Origin: Chitinophagaceae bacterium
Lineage (GTDB): Bacteria; Bacteroidota; Bacteroidia; Chitinophagales; Chitinophagaceae
Assembly (NCBI GenBank): GCA_016786525.1
Contig: JAEUVW010000126.1
Coordinates: forward strand, 1-12,251
DNA length: 12,251 nt
Direction of reading: 5' to 3'
Each line of letters starts with the position of its first letter. Positions within the stretch are counted from its first letter, which is position 1. Positions 6,802 through 12,251 of the stretch are shown one piece after another. A model generated the notes under the pieces. The model searched no databases. It was not told the origin of the DNA and saw nothing but the letters and a program-made list of their open reading frames with translations. The position numbers were made by a program, and so were the translations under genes.

Positions 6802-7338
6802 ATGGATGATATCATTGCAGCCTGTAAGACCGGCGACAAGTCAGCGCAGAAGCAGCTGTTTGCTACCTATGCCAAAGGTATGCTGCTGCTGTGCAGGCGA
6901 TATGTCAAAGATGCACACAGTGCAGAAGAGCTGATGATGAATGGGTTTTACAAATTCTTCAGCACCATAGAGCGTTTTCGCTATGCCGGCAAAGACAGTG
7001 TAGGGGCCTGGATGAAAAGGATCATGGTCAATGAATGCCTGATGTTCCTGCGGGAAAGCAAGAGTATCCGCCTCATGTCTGAAGAGCAGGCCGCGGAACA
7101 TGTGCTGGATGAAACGGTATTTACTTCAATGAGTGCGCAGGAGATTGTACAGCTGATCAATCAATTGCCGGACGGATACAGGACCGTGTTCAACCTCTTC
7201 GTGATAGAAGGCTACAGCCATAAGGAAATAGCCGCTCTGCTGCGGGTATCGGAAGGAACTTCCAAATCGCAGCTGAATAAAGCCAAACAAACATTGCAAA
7301 AAGTACTGGAACAAAAAAGGTTGGGGTATGAACGATAA
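6802..7338 (+). CDS. ECF-type RNA polymerase sigma factor
   Basis: From the ATG at 6802 the protein has 178 residues, typical of an ECF (group IV) sigma factor. Region 2 covers about residues 12-75 (AQKQLFATYAKGMLLLCRRY, then DAHSAEELMMNGFYKFFSTI). Region 4 covers about 113-167, with the helix-turn-helix YSHKEIAALLRVSEGTSKSQ preceded by LPDGYRTVFNLFVIEG. Such factors bind core polymerase and redirect it to a small promoter set. The frame is open back to a GTG at 6715, but that extension (FFLPGNLFAPD and so on) is unlike the family and spans the promoter box, so I exclude it. The 3' end overlaps the next gene by 11 bases, suggesting translational coupling with the probable anti-sigma factor. 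Confidence 0.9.
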   Translation: MDDIIAACKTGDKSAQKQLFATYAKGMLLLCRRYVKDAHSAEELMMNGFYKFFSTIERFRYAGKDSVGAWMKRIMVNECLMFLRESKSIRLMSEEQAAEHVLDETVFTSMSAQEIVQLINQLPDGYRTVFNLFVIEGYSHKEIAALLRVSEGTSKSQLNKAKQTLQKVLEQKRLGYER

Positions 7339-7855
7339 CAGGGCAGAAGAGACCATCCGCAGGAAGGTCAGGGAACATGAATCAACCGGCGGCTTGCTGG
7401 AGGGGCAGGCTGCGCTTTGGGCGGCATTGGACGAACGCCTTGAACAAAAGCCTGTACCCTCCAGGAGGCCTTTCTTTATAAGTCTGGCCGCGGCTTCTGT
7501 AGTGTTCCTGCTGGTGCTGGGCTTTTACCTGTATCCGGCACGCAAAACCGGCAGGGTACCGGAAACCGCAACGATAAAACCTGAAGCGGGCAGGCTCCCT
7601 GCGGAACTTGGAGTGCAGCAGGAATCCGGGGTGCAGCAGGAAGAGAGCACAACAACAGCAAGCCCTGCAGCGCAGCAAAGGATAGCCGTGCGCAGGCTCA
7701 AAAAGGCAAAGATTGCTACGCAGGAGCAGAAAGAATCCGAAAGAGAAAAGCCGGACGATCCTGCTGCAGCCTATGCCGGGCTGTATGCCATGCCACAGAT
7801 CGCCGGCGCTGAAGAACAGCTTGATCAGTACCCCCTATGTTCCCAAATACTCTAA
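7328..7855 (+). CDS. Single-span membrane protein, probable anti-sigma factor
   Basis: This 175-residue protein has a charged N-terminal cytoplasmic segment (1-48) containing ALWAALDERL, one membrane span at about 49-69 (FFISLAAASVVFLLVLGFYL), and a low-complexity Ala/Gln/Glu/Lys-rich C-terminal part that would be periplasmic. A W-x-x-L-x-x-R-L type motif just before the span is what I associate with small membrane proteins encoded after ECF sigma factors in Chitinophagaceae. The start overlaps the sigma gene by 11 bases. The role as membrane-bound partner of the sigma factor is inferred from topology and coupling; no zinc-binding anti-sigma motif (HxxxCxxC) is present. A small internal repeat GVQQES/GVQQEES lies at 95-107. 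The C-terminal residues read poorly (LDQYPLCSQIL) and follow a CCCCC run at 7831-7835. Confidence 0.6.
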   Translation: MNDNRAEETIRRKVREHESTGGLLEGQAALWAALDERLEQKPVPSRRPFFISLAAASVVFLLVLGFYLYPARKTGRVPETATIKPEAGRLPAELGVQQESGVQQEESTTTASPAAQQRIAVRRLKKAKIATQEQKESEREKPDDPAAAYAGLYAMPQIAGAEEQLDQYPLCSQIL

Positions 7856-7868
7856 AATAAAGATCAAA

Positions 7869-8402
7869 ATGAAAAAACGGGCACTCACAGCAACCCTGTT
7901 GCTATCAGTATCGCTATCCTTATGTGCTTTTGACCTGCCCAAAGGCTGGATCATTGCCGGAGACGAAGCAAAAAGTTATGAAATGGGCCTGGATAAAGGC
8001 GCCGGGCCGAAAGGCAGCAATGCGGCCACCATCCAATCAAAAGAAAAAGGCATCAAAGGCTTCGGCACCCTGATGCAGCAGGCCCTGCCCGATAAATACA
8101 GGGGCAAACGGGTGAAAATGAGCGCTTATCTGAAGTCAAGCGGCGTCAGTGAATGGGCCGGCCTTTGGTTTCGGGTAGACGGTAATAGTGGCGGCGGAAT
8201 CCTCGGTTTTGACAATATGGAGAAGAGGGCCGTAAAGGGAACCACTGACTGGCAGCGCTATGAGATCGTGTTGGATGTACCGGAAGATGCCACCAACCTG
8301 GCTTACGGAGCATTACTCTCTGGACCAGGAAAAATCTGGTTCGACGATATCAGTTTTGAAGTCGTCACCCTGAATGTTGCGTCCACTAACATGCTTAAAT
8401 AA
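7869..8402 (+). CDS. Exported beta-sandwich-like protein, first paralogue
   Basis: From the ATG at 7869 the protein has 177 residues. The signal sequence is MKKRALTATLLLSVSLSLCA; the mature protein begins FDLPKGW. A Cys at 19 sits near the cleavage point but Leu precedes it, so the lipobox is poor and soluble export is more likely. The body alternates short hydrophobic strands with conserved WAGLWFRVD (96-104), FDNM, KGTTDWQRYEIVLDV and GPGKIWFDDISFEVV (152-166). The ending IWFDDI resembles the last strand of galactose-binding/CBM-like jelly-roll domains; this fold is an inference. It starts 13 bases after the probable anti-sigma gene and 20 bases before a close paralogue. The frame is open further upstream (to 7713) but that part overlaps the previous gene and lacks the export signal at its start. 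No function can be named. Confidence 0.75.
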   Translation: MKKRALTATLLLSVSLSLCAFDLPKGWIIAGDEAKSYEMGLDKGAGPKGSNAATIQSKEKGIKGFGTLMQQALPDKYRGKRVKMSAYLKSSGVSEWAGLWFRVDGNSGGGILGFDNMEKRAVKGTTDWQRYEIVLDVPEDATNLAYGALLSGPGKIWFDDISFEVVTLNVASTNMLK

Positions 8403-8422
8403 CTTTAAAAAAATTCAACCAA

Positions 8423-8992
8423 ATGAAAAAGAACATCCTCTACAGTTTTGCGCTGCTGCTGAGCGCAGTGTGCCTTTTCTCCTTCGACCTGCCCAAAGGC
8501 TGGTTCCCTTCGGGAGATGCCACCAAATCTTATGACATGGGCATAGACAAAGGCATGGGCCGGGATGGGAAAAATGTCGCCACCATCAAGTCCAACGCCA
8601 AGAAGATTTCCGGCTTCGGCACCCTGATGCAGACTGCCATACCGGACCAGTACCTGGGCAAACGCGTGCGCATGAGCGGCTATGTAAAATCGGAAAACGT
8701 TGCCGATTGGGCCGGTTTGTGGTTTCGTGTAGACCAGAAAGACAAACGTGCGGCATCCTTTGACAATATGCAGGACAGGGCCATCAAAGGCACTACCGGC
8801 TGGAAACGCTATGAGATAGTGCTGGATGTGGTCCAGAATGCCACCAACCTTGCTTACGGTGCACTGATCAGCGGTACCGGTCAGATCTGGTTCGACGATA
8901 TAAAATTTGAGATAGTAGAAAACACAGTGCCCCTTACCGGAGGTGATATCAACATCCTCCAGGAACCCCGAAACCTTGATTTCGAAGATTAG
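8423..8992 (+). CDS. Exported beta-sandwich-like protein, second paralogue
   Basis: This 189-residue protein has signal sequence MKKNILYSFALLLSAVCLFS and mature start FDLPKGW. By hand alignment about two thirds of the roughly 145 core residues equal those of the preceding gene, including GFGTLMQ, WAGLWFRVD, FDNM, RYEIVLDV, ATNLAYGAL and IWFDDI. The least conserved part is a short loop at about 105-112 (QKDKRAAS here, glycine-rich in the first copy). The C-terminal tail differs: here VPLTGGDINILQEPRNLDFED, in the first copy a short unrelated end. The two genes are clearly a tandem duplication. Position as last gene of the sigma factor operon, directly before a terminator, suggests co-expression with the regulator. 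A carbohydrate-binding-like fold is inferred; the ligand and location (periplasm or outside) are unknown. Confidence 0.8.
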   Translation: MKKNILYSFALLLSAVCLFSFDLPKGWFPSGDATKSYDMGIDKGMGRDGKNVATIKSNAKKISGFGTLMQTAIPDQYLGKRVRMSGYVKSENVADWAGLWFRVDQKDKRAASFDNMQDRAIKGTTGWKRYEIVLDVVQNATNLAYGALISGTGQIWFDDIKFEIVENTVPLTGGDINILQEPRNLDFED

Positions 8993-9019
8993 AAGTTTTT
9001 TCCTTTTCGTCGTCTGATG

Positions 9020-9049
9020 GCTGCAGCATTCTTGTTGCGGCTTTTTTTT
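9020..9049 (+). terminator. Terminator of the sigma factor operon
   Basis: GCTGCAGCA (9020-9028) pairs with TGTTGCGGC (9033-9041), nine pairs including two G-U, around a TTCT loop, and is followed directly by eight T residues. It lies 28 bases after the second paralogue's stop codon. Confidence 0.85.
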
Positions 9050-9073
9050 GCGTAGCGGAGTACCGTATTTTTG
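9047..9073 (+). promoter_or_regulatory. Candidate promoter of the methyltransferase gene
   Basis: TATTTTTG at 9066-9073 is an exact TAnnTTTG box; TTTG at 9047-9050 lies 15 bases upstream, inside the terminator's T run. A transcript start near 9078 would place the small hairpin GTTGGC (9082-9087) / GCCAAC (9095-9100) at the very start of the leader. AAGGAG (9109-9114) is a Shine-Dalgarno-like sequence only three bases from the ATG, closer than usual. Confidence 0.45.
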
Positions 9074-9117
9074 TAGGAAGGGTTGGCGTCGGGTGCCAAC
9101 TGCACAACAAGGAGCCG

Positions 9118-9858
9118 ATGAAAGACAACTTTTCAAACCATGCGGACCTGTACGCCAGCTACAGGCCGGAGTACCCCGCCTCACTATACCGGTACATTCT
9201 TTCTATAGTTCCCGGCCGGGATTGTGCCTGGGATTGCGGTACCGGCAACGGGCAGGTCGCAGCGGGCCTGTCTCCTTTTTTTAAGACGGTGTACGCCACC
9301 GATATCAGCGCCGCACAATTGCAGCACGCACAGCAAAAAGAAAATATTACGTATACCCAACAGGAGGCAGAGCATACCCGTTTTCCTGCAGCCTGTTTCG
9401 ATTTGATTATCGTGGCCCAGGCCGTCCATTGGTTTGATTTTGAGCGCTTTTATGCCGAAGTCAGGCGTACCGCAAAGCCTGGCGGGGTACTTGTGGTCAC
9501 CGGCTATGGGCTGCCGGGTATTGATGAGGGTATCGATCGCCTGCTGCAGCACTTTTACACAGCTATTACCGGCCCTTACTGGGACCCTGAGCGGAAATAT
9601 ATTGATGAAGCATATAAAACCATTCCTTTCCCTTTTGATAAGATAGAAGCTCCTGAGCTGGTGCACCGGCTGTTGTGGACACGGGAGCAGTTTACCGGTT
9701 ACCTGAACACCTGGTCTGCGGTACAGCATTATATAAAAGATAAAGGGTACAATCCTATAACGCTGATCGAACAGGAACTCCATACCTTGTGGCCGGAATC
9801 GGGGCCGAAAACCGTACGCTTCCCGATATTGCTCAGAGCCGCCCGCATCGCGGGCTAG
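9118..9858 (+). CDS. Class I SAM-dependent methyltransferase
   Basis: This 246-residue protein begins MKDNFSNHADLYASYRPEYP, a common opening for small methyltransferases of the Methyltransf_11/25 type. The SAM-binding motif I is AWDCGTGNGQVA at 37-48, the acidic residue after strand 2 is Asp62 (YATDIS), and FDLIIVAQAVHWFD at 94-107 covers motif II and the following helix, with the strand LVVTGY at 125-130. The C-terminal region (about 135-246) has a substrate-side lid with many aromatic residues. The substrate cannot be told from sequence. The gene is separated from the sigma operon by a terminator and has its own promoter. A short GCCCGC/GCGGGC stem covers the last codons (9841-9855) but has no T run, so read-through towards scpB is possible. 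Confidence 0.85.
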   Translation: MKDNFSNHADLYASYRPEYPASLYRYILSIVPGRDCAWDCGTGNGQVAAGLSPFFKTVYATDISAAQLQHAQQKENITYTQQEAEHTRFPAACFDLIIVAQAVHWFDFERFYAEVRRTAKPGGVLVVTGYGLPGIDEGIDRLLQHFYTAITGPYWDPERKYIDEAYKTIPFPFDKIEAPELVHRLLWTREQFTGYLNTWSAVQHYIKDKGYNPITLIEQELHTLWPESGPKTVRFPILLRAARIAG

Positions 9859-9955
9859 GGATCACGCAAATCACGTTACCCACACCTGTGTATTTCTTTC
9901 CCGGCCATTCTGCGGAAGCAAAACTATTTTCGGGGTACAATCTGAGACTGAAACT

Positions 9956-10597
9956 ATGGAACTGGAACAATTGATACTGCATGTTGAGGCGCTGATCTTT
10001 GCGAGTGAACGCCCGATTACCCAGGTAGAACTGACAGAATATATCGGCCAATCCCTGGAAATGGCAATAGAAAGCGAACGCATCGGCGCCTGCATTGAAG
10101 CCGTGCGTGAAAAATACGAAACTGACTTTTACCCCTTCCAGCTGCGCGAAATCGGCGGAGGCTACCAGTTCCTGACCAAAAAGGACTATCATAAAACAGT
10201 ATTGCAGCTGAACGGCGATAAGCACATTAAGAAATTGTCCGCTTCTGCAATGGAAACCCTGGCGATCATCGCATACAAACAGCCGATCTCCAAAAGCGAT
10301 ATTGAATTCATCAGGGGTGTCAGTGCAGACTATTCCATCCAGAAATTGCTGGAAAAAGAGCTGGTGGTCATCGTCGGCCGCAATGAAGAAGCTGTAGGCA
10401 AACCCCTGCTGTACAGTGTATCCCGCAACTTTATGGATTACCTGGGCATCAACTCCCCCGCCCAGCTGCCGCAACTGAAAGACATTAATATTGATATGGT
10501 ACTTCCCTCCAGTGCTGCAGAAGCGCAGGTCGCCGTTCAGGACAGTACCCTTATAGTCGATGAAGCAGGCAATCTGAAAACCGAAGATTCCGAATAG
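9956..10597 (+). CDS. scpB: Segregation and condensation protein B
   Basis: This 213-residue protein shows the paired winged-helix layout of ScpB. The first domain opens with LILHVEALIFASERPITQVE; the second carries the family signature LSASAMETLAIIAYKQPISK (about 93-112) followed by IEFIRGVSADYSIQKLLEKE and the glycine turn GKPLLYSVSRNFMDYLGI. ScpB dimers bind ScpA, which bridges the SMC heads in the condensin complex that compacts and separates chromosomes in the cytoplasm. The last 40 residues are acidic and poorly conserved, as often seen. A weak -7-like TATTTTCG lies at 9925-9932; no Shine-Dalgarno sequence is seen. scpA is not in the window. Confidence 0.93.
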   Translation: MELEQLILHVEALIFASERPITQVELTEYIGQSLEMAIESERIGACIEAVREKYETDFYPFQLREIGGGYQFLTKKDYHKTVLQLNGDKHIKKLSASAMETLAIIAYKQPISKSDIEFIRGVSADYSIQKLLEKELVVIVGRNEEAVGKPLLYSVSRNFMDYLGINSPAQLPQLKDINIDMVLPSSAAEAQVAVQDSTLIVDEAGNLKTEDSE

Positions 10598-10620
10598 CTG
10601 AGCATCAATACCTTACCAAA

Positions 10621-10672
10621 GGCGAAAACGAAAGCAAGGGCAAAAAAATTTGCATTTTCTTTTGTTTTCGCC
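10621..10672 (+). terminator. Long hairpin after scpB, possible terminator
   Basis: GGCGAAAACGAAAG (10621-10634) pairs with CTTTTGTTTTCGCC (10659-10672), 14 pairs with one G-T. A nested GCAAA/TTTGC pair lies at 10640-10653. The stem begins 23 bases after the scpB stop codon. The run after the stem (ATTTTCGCTTT) is T-rich but broken, so efficient termination is uncertain. Confidence 0.5.
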
Positions 10673-10690
10673 ATTTTCGCTTTATCTTAC
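10661..10690 (+). promoter_or_regulatory. Weak candidate promoter of the outer-membrane barrel gene
   Basis: TTTG at 10661-10664 and TATCTTAC at 10683-10690 (six of eight consensus bases) are 18 bases apart. The upstream part lies in the right arm of the scpB hairpin. The predicted leader before the TTG start is about 25 bases. Confidence 0.3.
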
Positions 10691-10719
10691 ACCATTAATA
10701 GCTTAAAAATTCTTCAGTC

Positions 10720-11643
10720 TTGAAACGATATCTACTTTCGCTTGCCCTGTTTTTACCTGCATTAGTGCAGGCTCAAAAGCATCATGAAGCTGGCTTGTCT
10801 TTTGGCGTAGCTAACTATTATGGCGATCTGAATGACAGGCTTTTCCCTAAGCAGGGGTATCATCCAATGGTCGGTATTTCTTACAAGATGTACATGACAC
10901 CCAAAGTGGGTCTGCGTTTTGGCGCTGCGTATACCACCATTTCAGGCACTGACAGTCTTTCCGATATTAAAGTACACTTCCAACGTAACCTGAATTTTAC
11001 CTCCCGCGTTATTGAGGCGCATGCAGGAGTAGAGTATAGTTTCTGGCCTGTAGACCGCGTCCGGAACCGCGTCAGCCCCTATGTATTTGCCGGCGTCGGA
11101 TTGTTTTATGCCAATCCTTTTACCAACGGTATGAACGGGGAAAAGGTTTTCCTGAAACCCCTGAGTACGGAAGGCCAGGGATTGCCCATGTATCCTGACC
11201 GTAAACCATACTCCAACATCAATGTTTCCTTTCCTTTCGGTGCCGGTATGAAATTCCTGGTGAACAAAACGCTGGTCATTTCGGGTGAAATCGGCTTCCG
11301 GCCCACCACTACCGACTACCTGGACGATGTGAGCAAATCTTACGTCAACCTGGATTCCCTGGGTAAATCCAAAGGAGCACAGGCCGTTAAACTGTCTTAC
11401 CGCGGCGACCAGGCCGTAGGCTGGAAAGAGAGCGGCAGCAACTATGTAGACTACGGCTACAAACGCGGCGACAGCCGTTCCAACGACTGGATGTGGTTCG
11501 GCAACATCACTATTTCCCTTTACCTCAACGCCTCCGGCAACTCCAGGGAGTACTGGCAGGCCAACTGCCCGCGTCCGGAACGCCTGAAACGTAAAGAGAA
11601 GGCCGATAAGAAAAAGGACGAAGAAAAAGCACAAACGAAATAA
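10720..11643 (+). CDS. Outer-membrane beta-barrel protein, DUF6089-like
   Basis: This 307-residue protein begins at a TTG codon. That start is favoured because it is followed at once by a full signal peptide (KRYLLSLALFLPALVQAQ) and the next in-frame ATG is far inside the mature protein. The mature part starts HHEAGLSFGVANYYGDLNDR, which resembles the DUF6089 group of Bacteroidota barrels (the group that includes PorG-like proteins). Alternating strands with aromatic ends follow, such as RVSPYVFAGVGLFYANPF, and NVSFPFGAGMKFLVNKTLVI. The tail is strongly basic and lysine-rich (RLKRKEKADKKKDEEKAQTK). It should sit in the outer membrane; function is unknown, and the PorG neighbours usual in the phylum (bamA, uppS) are absent, so it may be a paralogue with another job. 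Confidence 0.8.
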   Translation: MKRYLLSLALFLPALVQAQKHHEAGLSFGVANYYGDLNDRLFPKQGYHPMVGISYKMYMTPKVGLRFGAAYTTISGTDSLSDIKVHFQRNLNFTSRVIEAHAGVEYSFWPVDRVRNRVSPYVFAGVGLFYANPFTNGMNGEKVFLKPLSTEGQGLPMYPDRKPYSNINVSFPFGAGMKFLVNKTLVISGEIGFRPTTTDYLDDVSKSYVNLDSLGKSKGAQAVKLSYRGDQAVGWKESGSNYVDYGYKRGDSRSNDWMWFGNITISLYLNASGNSREYWQANCPRPERLKRKEKADKKKDEEKAQTK

Positions 11644-11661
11644 TACCAATCATTTATAGAA

Positions 11662-11697
11662 AAACGCCCGGATGAGATATCCGGGCGTTTCTTTTTT
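11662..11697 (+). terminator. Intrinsic terminator after the barrel gene
   Basis: AAACGCCCGGAT (11662-11673) pairs exactly with ATCCGGGCGTTT (11679-11690) around a GAGAT loop, followed by C and six T residues. It lies 18 bases after the stop codon. Confidence 0.95.
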
Positions 11698-11816
11698 ATC
11701 TGCATAATACTTGTAGTATAGCGTGCAATGGCTGCTGCGCTACAGAATGTGTTGCTGATTTCGGAGTGCAGGGTACTTATTCGGGCTTTGAGTGCTTTTT
11801 CCGGAGCAATGCCCCC

Positions 11817-11888
11817 AATTAACTAATTGCCGAATTATCAAATTGTCTCCTTGCAGAGTTGTCAAATTACCAAATTGCCGGATTAACT
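11817..11888. repeat. Nine-unit imperfect 8-bp tandem repeat
   Basis: From 11817 the sequence can be cut into nine successive octamers: AATTAACT, AATTGCCG, AATTATCA, AATTGTCT, CCTTGCAG, AGTTGTCA, AATTACCA, AATTGCCG, GATTAACT. The consensus is AATTnnCn; TT at positions 3-4 is present in all nine and C at position 7 in eight. The last unit runs into the -7 promoter box of the aminotransferase gene. The rest of the spacer from 11698 to 11816 shows nothing I can name. Confidence 0.8.
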
Positions 11889-11891
11889 TTG
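11884..11891 (+). promoter_or_regulatory. -7 promoter box of the aminotransferase gene
   Basis: TAACTTTG is an exact TAnnTTTG and ends only four bases before the first ATG at 11896. A TTG at 11859-11861, inside the octamer array, lies 22 bases upstream as a possible -33 element. The predicted transcript start is at or next to the ATG. Confidence 0.5.
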
Positions 11892-11895
11892 CGCC

Positions 11896-12251
11896 ATGCC
11901 AAAAATAGCCTTGCGCGGTGAGCACATGCCACCCTCCCCGATCCGTAAACTGGTACCCTTTGCCGAAGCGGCCAAAAAGCGCGGTACCAAAGTCTATCAC
12001 CTCAACATCGGACAGCCCGATATCGAGACCCCCAAAGCCGTAATGGATGCGGTGCGCCATACCGATATGAAGGTATTGGAGTACAGCCACAGCGCCGGCT
12101 TTGAAAGCTACCGGAAAAAACTGGTGGAGTATTACAAGCGCAATAACATAGATGTCAACCATAACCAGATCATCGTCACCACGGGCGGTTCAGAAGCCAT
12201 CCTGTTTGGGGTAATGAGCTGTATGGATCCGGATGACGAGATCATCATTCC
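11896..12251 (+). CDS. Class I/II PLP-dependent aminotransferase, 5' part
   Basis: 118 codons are visible before the window ends. The protein reads MPKIALRGEHMPPSPIRKL, then KVYHLNIGQPDIETPKAVMD, VLEYSHSAGFESYRKKLVEY and IIVTTGGSEAILFGVMSCMD. The NIGQPDIETP block, the Y-S-x-S-x-G-x-x-x-x-R substrate/cofactor-side segment and TTGGSEAI (the cofactor phosphate-binding turn) are typical of fold type I aspartate aminotransferase-like enzymes. The catalytic lysine lies beyond the edge. It transfers amino groups between amino acids and 2-oxo acids in the cytoplasm; the exact substrate is unknown. The start is either ATG 11896 or ATG 11926 (MPPSPIRKL). The first better matches family members I recall, the second fits the promoter position better. 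Confidence 0.85.
   Translation, partial: MPKIALRGEHMPPSPIRKLVPFAEAAKKRGTKVYHLNIGQPDIETPKAVMDAVRHTDMKVLEYSHSAGFESYRKKLVEYYKRNNIDVNHNQIIVTTGGSEAILFGVMSCMDPDDEIII

Noticed and set aside
7713..7868. N-terminal extension of the first exported paralogue back to 7713
   Set aside because: It overlaps the anti-sigma gene in another frame and would bury the signal peptide; the paralogue starts exactly at the equivalent of ATG 7869.
7869..8482. Lipoprotein signal in the two exported paralogues
   Set aside because: Cysteines at residues 19 and 17 are preceded by Leu and Val instead of Gly, Ala or Ser, so the lipobox is not convincing.
8405..9184. Open frame of 259 codons on the minus strand
   Set aside because: It is antisense to the second exported paralogue and runs through the terminator at 9020-9049; no family motif.
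11817..11888. CRISPR array
   Set aside because: The repeat unit is 8 bases with no spacers and no cas genes are nearby.
11740..12162. Open frame of 140 codons on the minus strand
   Set aside because: It is antisense to the aminotransferase and crosses the octamer repeat; the sense frame has clear motifs.

Overview
The window looks like a chromosomal segment of a Bacteroidota bacterium, most likely of the Chitinophagaceae type (this assignment is inference). GC content is near 50 percent. Exact or near matches to the Bacteroidota promoter element TAnnTTTG precede many genes, and most starts lack a strong Shine-Dalgarno sequence. Several families are typical of the phylum: a TonB-era style DUF6089-like outer-membrane barrel, an elongated LspA, a Bacteroidota-type ZapA, and a sensor kinase with a PAS domain.

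Layout from left to right: (1) the N-terminal part of a PAS-domain sensor kinase on the minus strand, cut by the window edge, is divergent from (2) a full-length secreted M16 zinc metallopeptidase. (3) A near-perfect hairpin terminator is followed by a 131-bp tandem duplication of low-complexity CTTTGCGT-type repeats. (4) A minus-strand pair, lspA then zapA, reads towards the repeats. (5) A structured divergent spacer leads to a PLP-dependent trans-sulfuration enzyme on the plus strand. (6) A hairpin terminator lies between that gene and a convergent DoxX-like membrane protein gene on the minus strand. (7) Divergent from it is a compact plus-strand operon: an ECF sigma factor, a single-span membrane protein that is probably its anti-sigma factor, and two tandemly duplicated secreted beta-sandwich-like proteins. 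(8) After a terminator come a SAM-dependent methyltransferase, scpB, an outer-membrane barrel that starts with TTG, another strong terminator, an array of nine 8-bp repeats, and the 5' part of a class I/II aminotransferase.

Most of these genes are housekeeping functions: lipoprotein maturation, division, sulfur amino acid metabolism and chromosome condensation. The part that looks least described is the sigma/anti-sigma/paired secreted protein operon at 6751-9049. There the regulator and its probable membrane partner are packed tightly with two paralogous exported proteins, about two thirds identical by eye, of a family I cannot name. The other recurrent theme is that promoter boxes fall inside or against the longest possible reading frames, so several starts need correcting (lspA, the sigma factor) or raise the possibility of leaderless mRNA (DoxX-like gene, aminotransferase).
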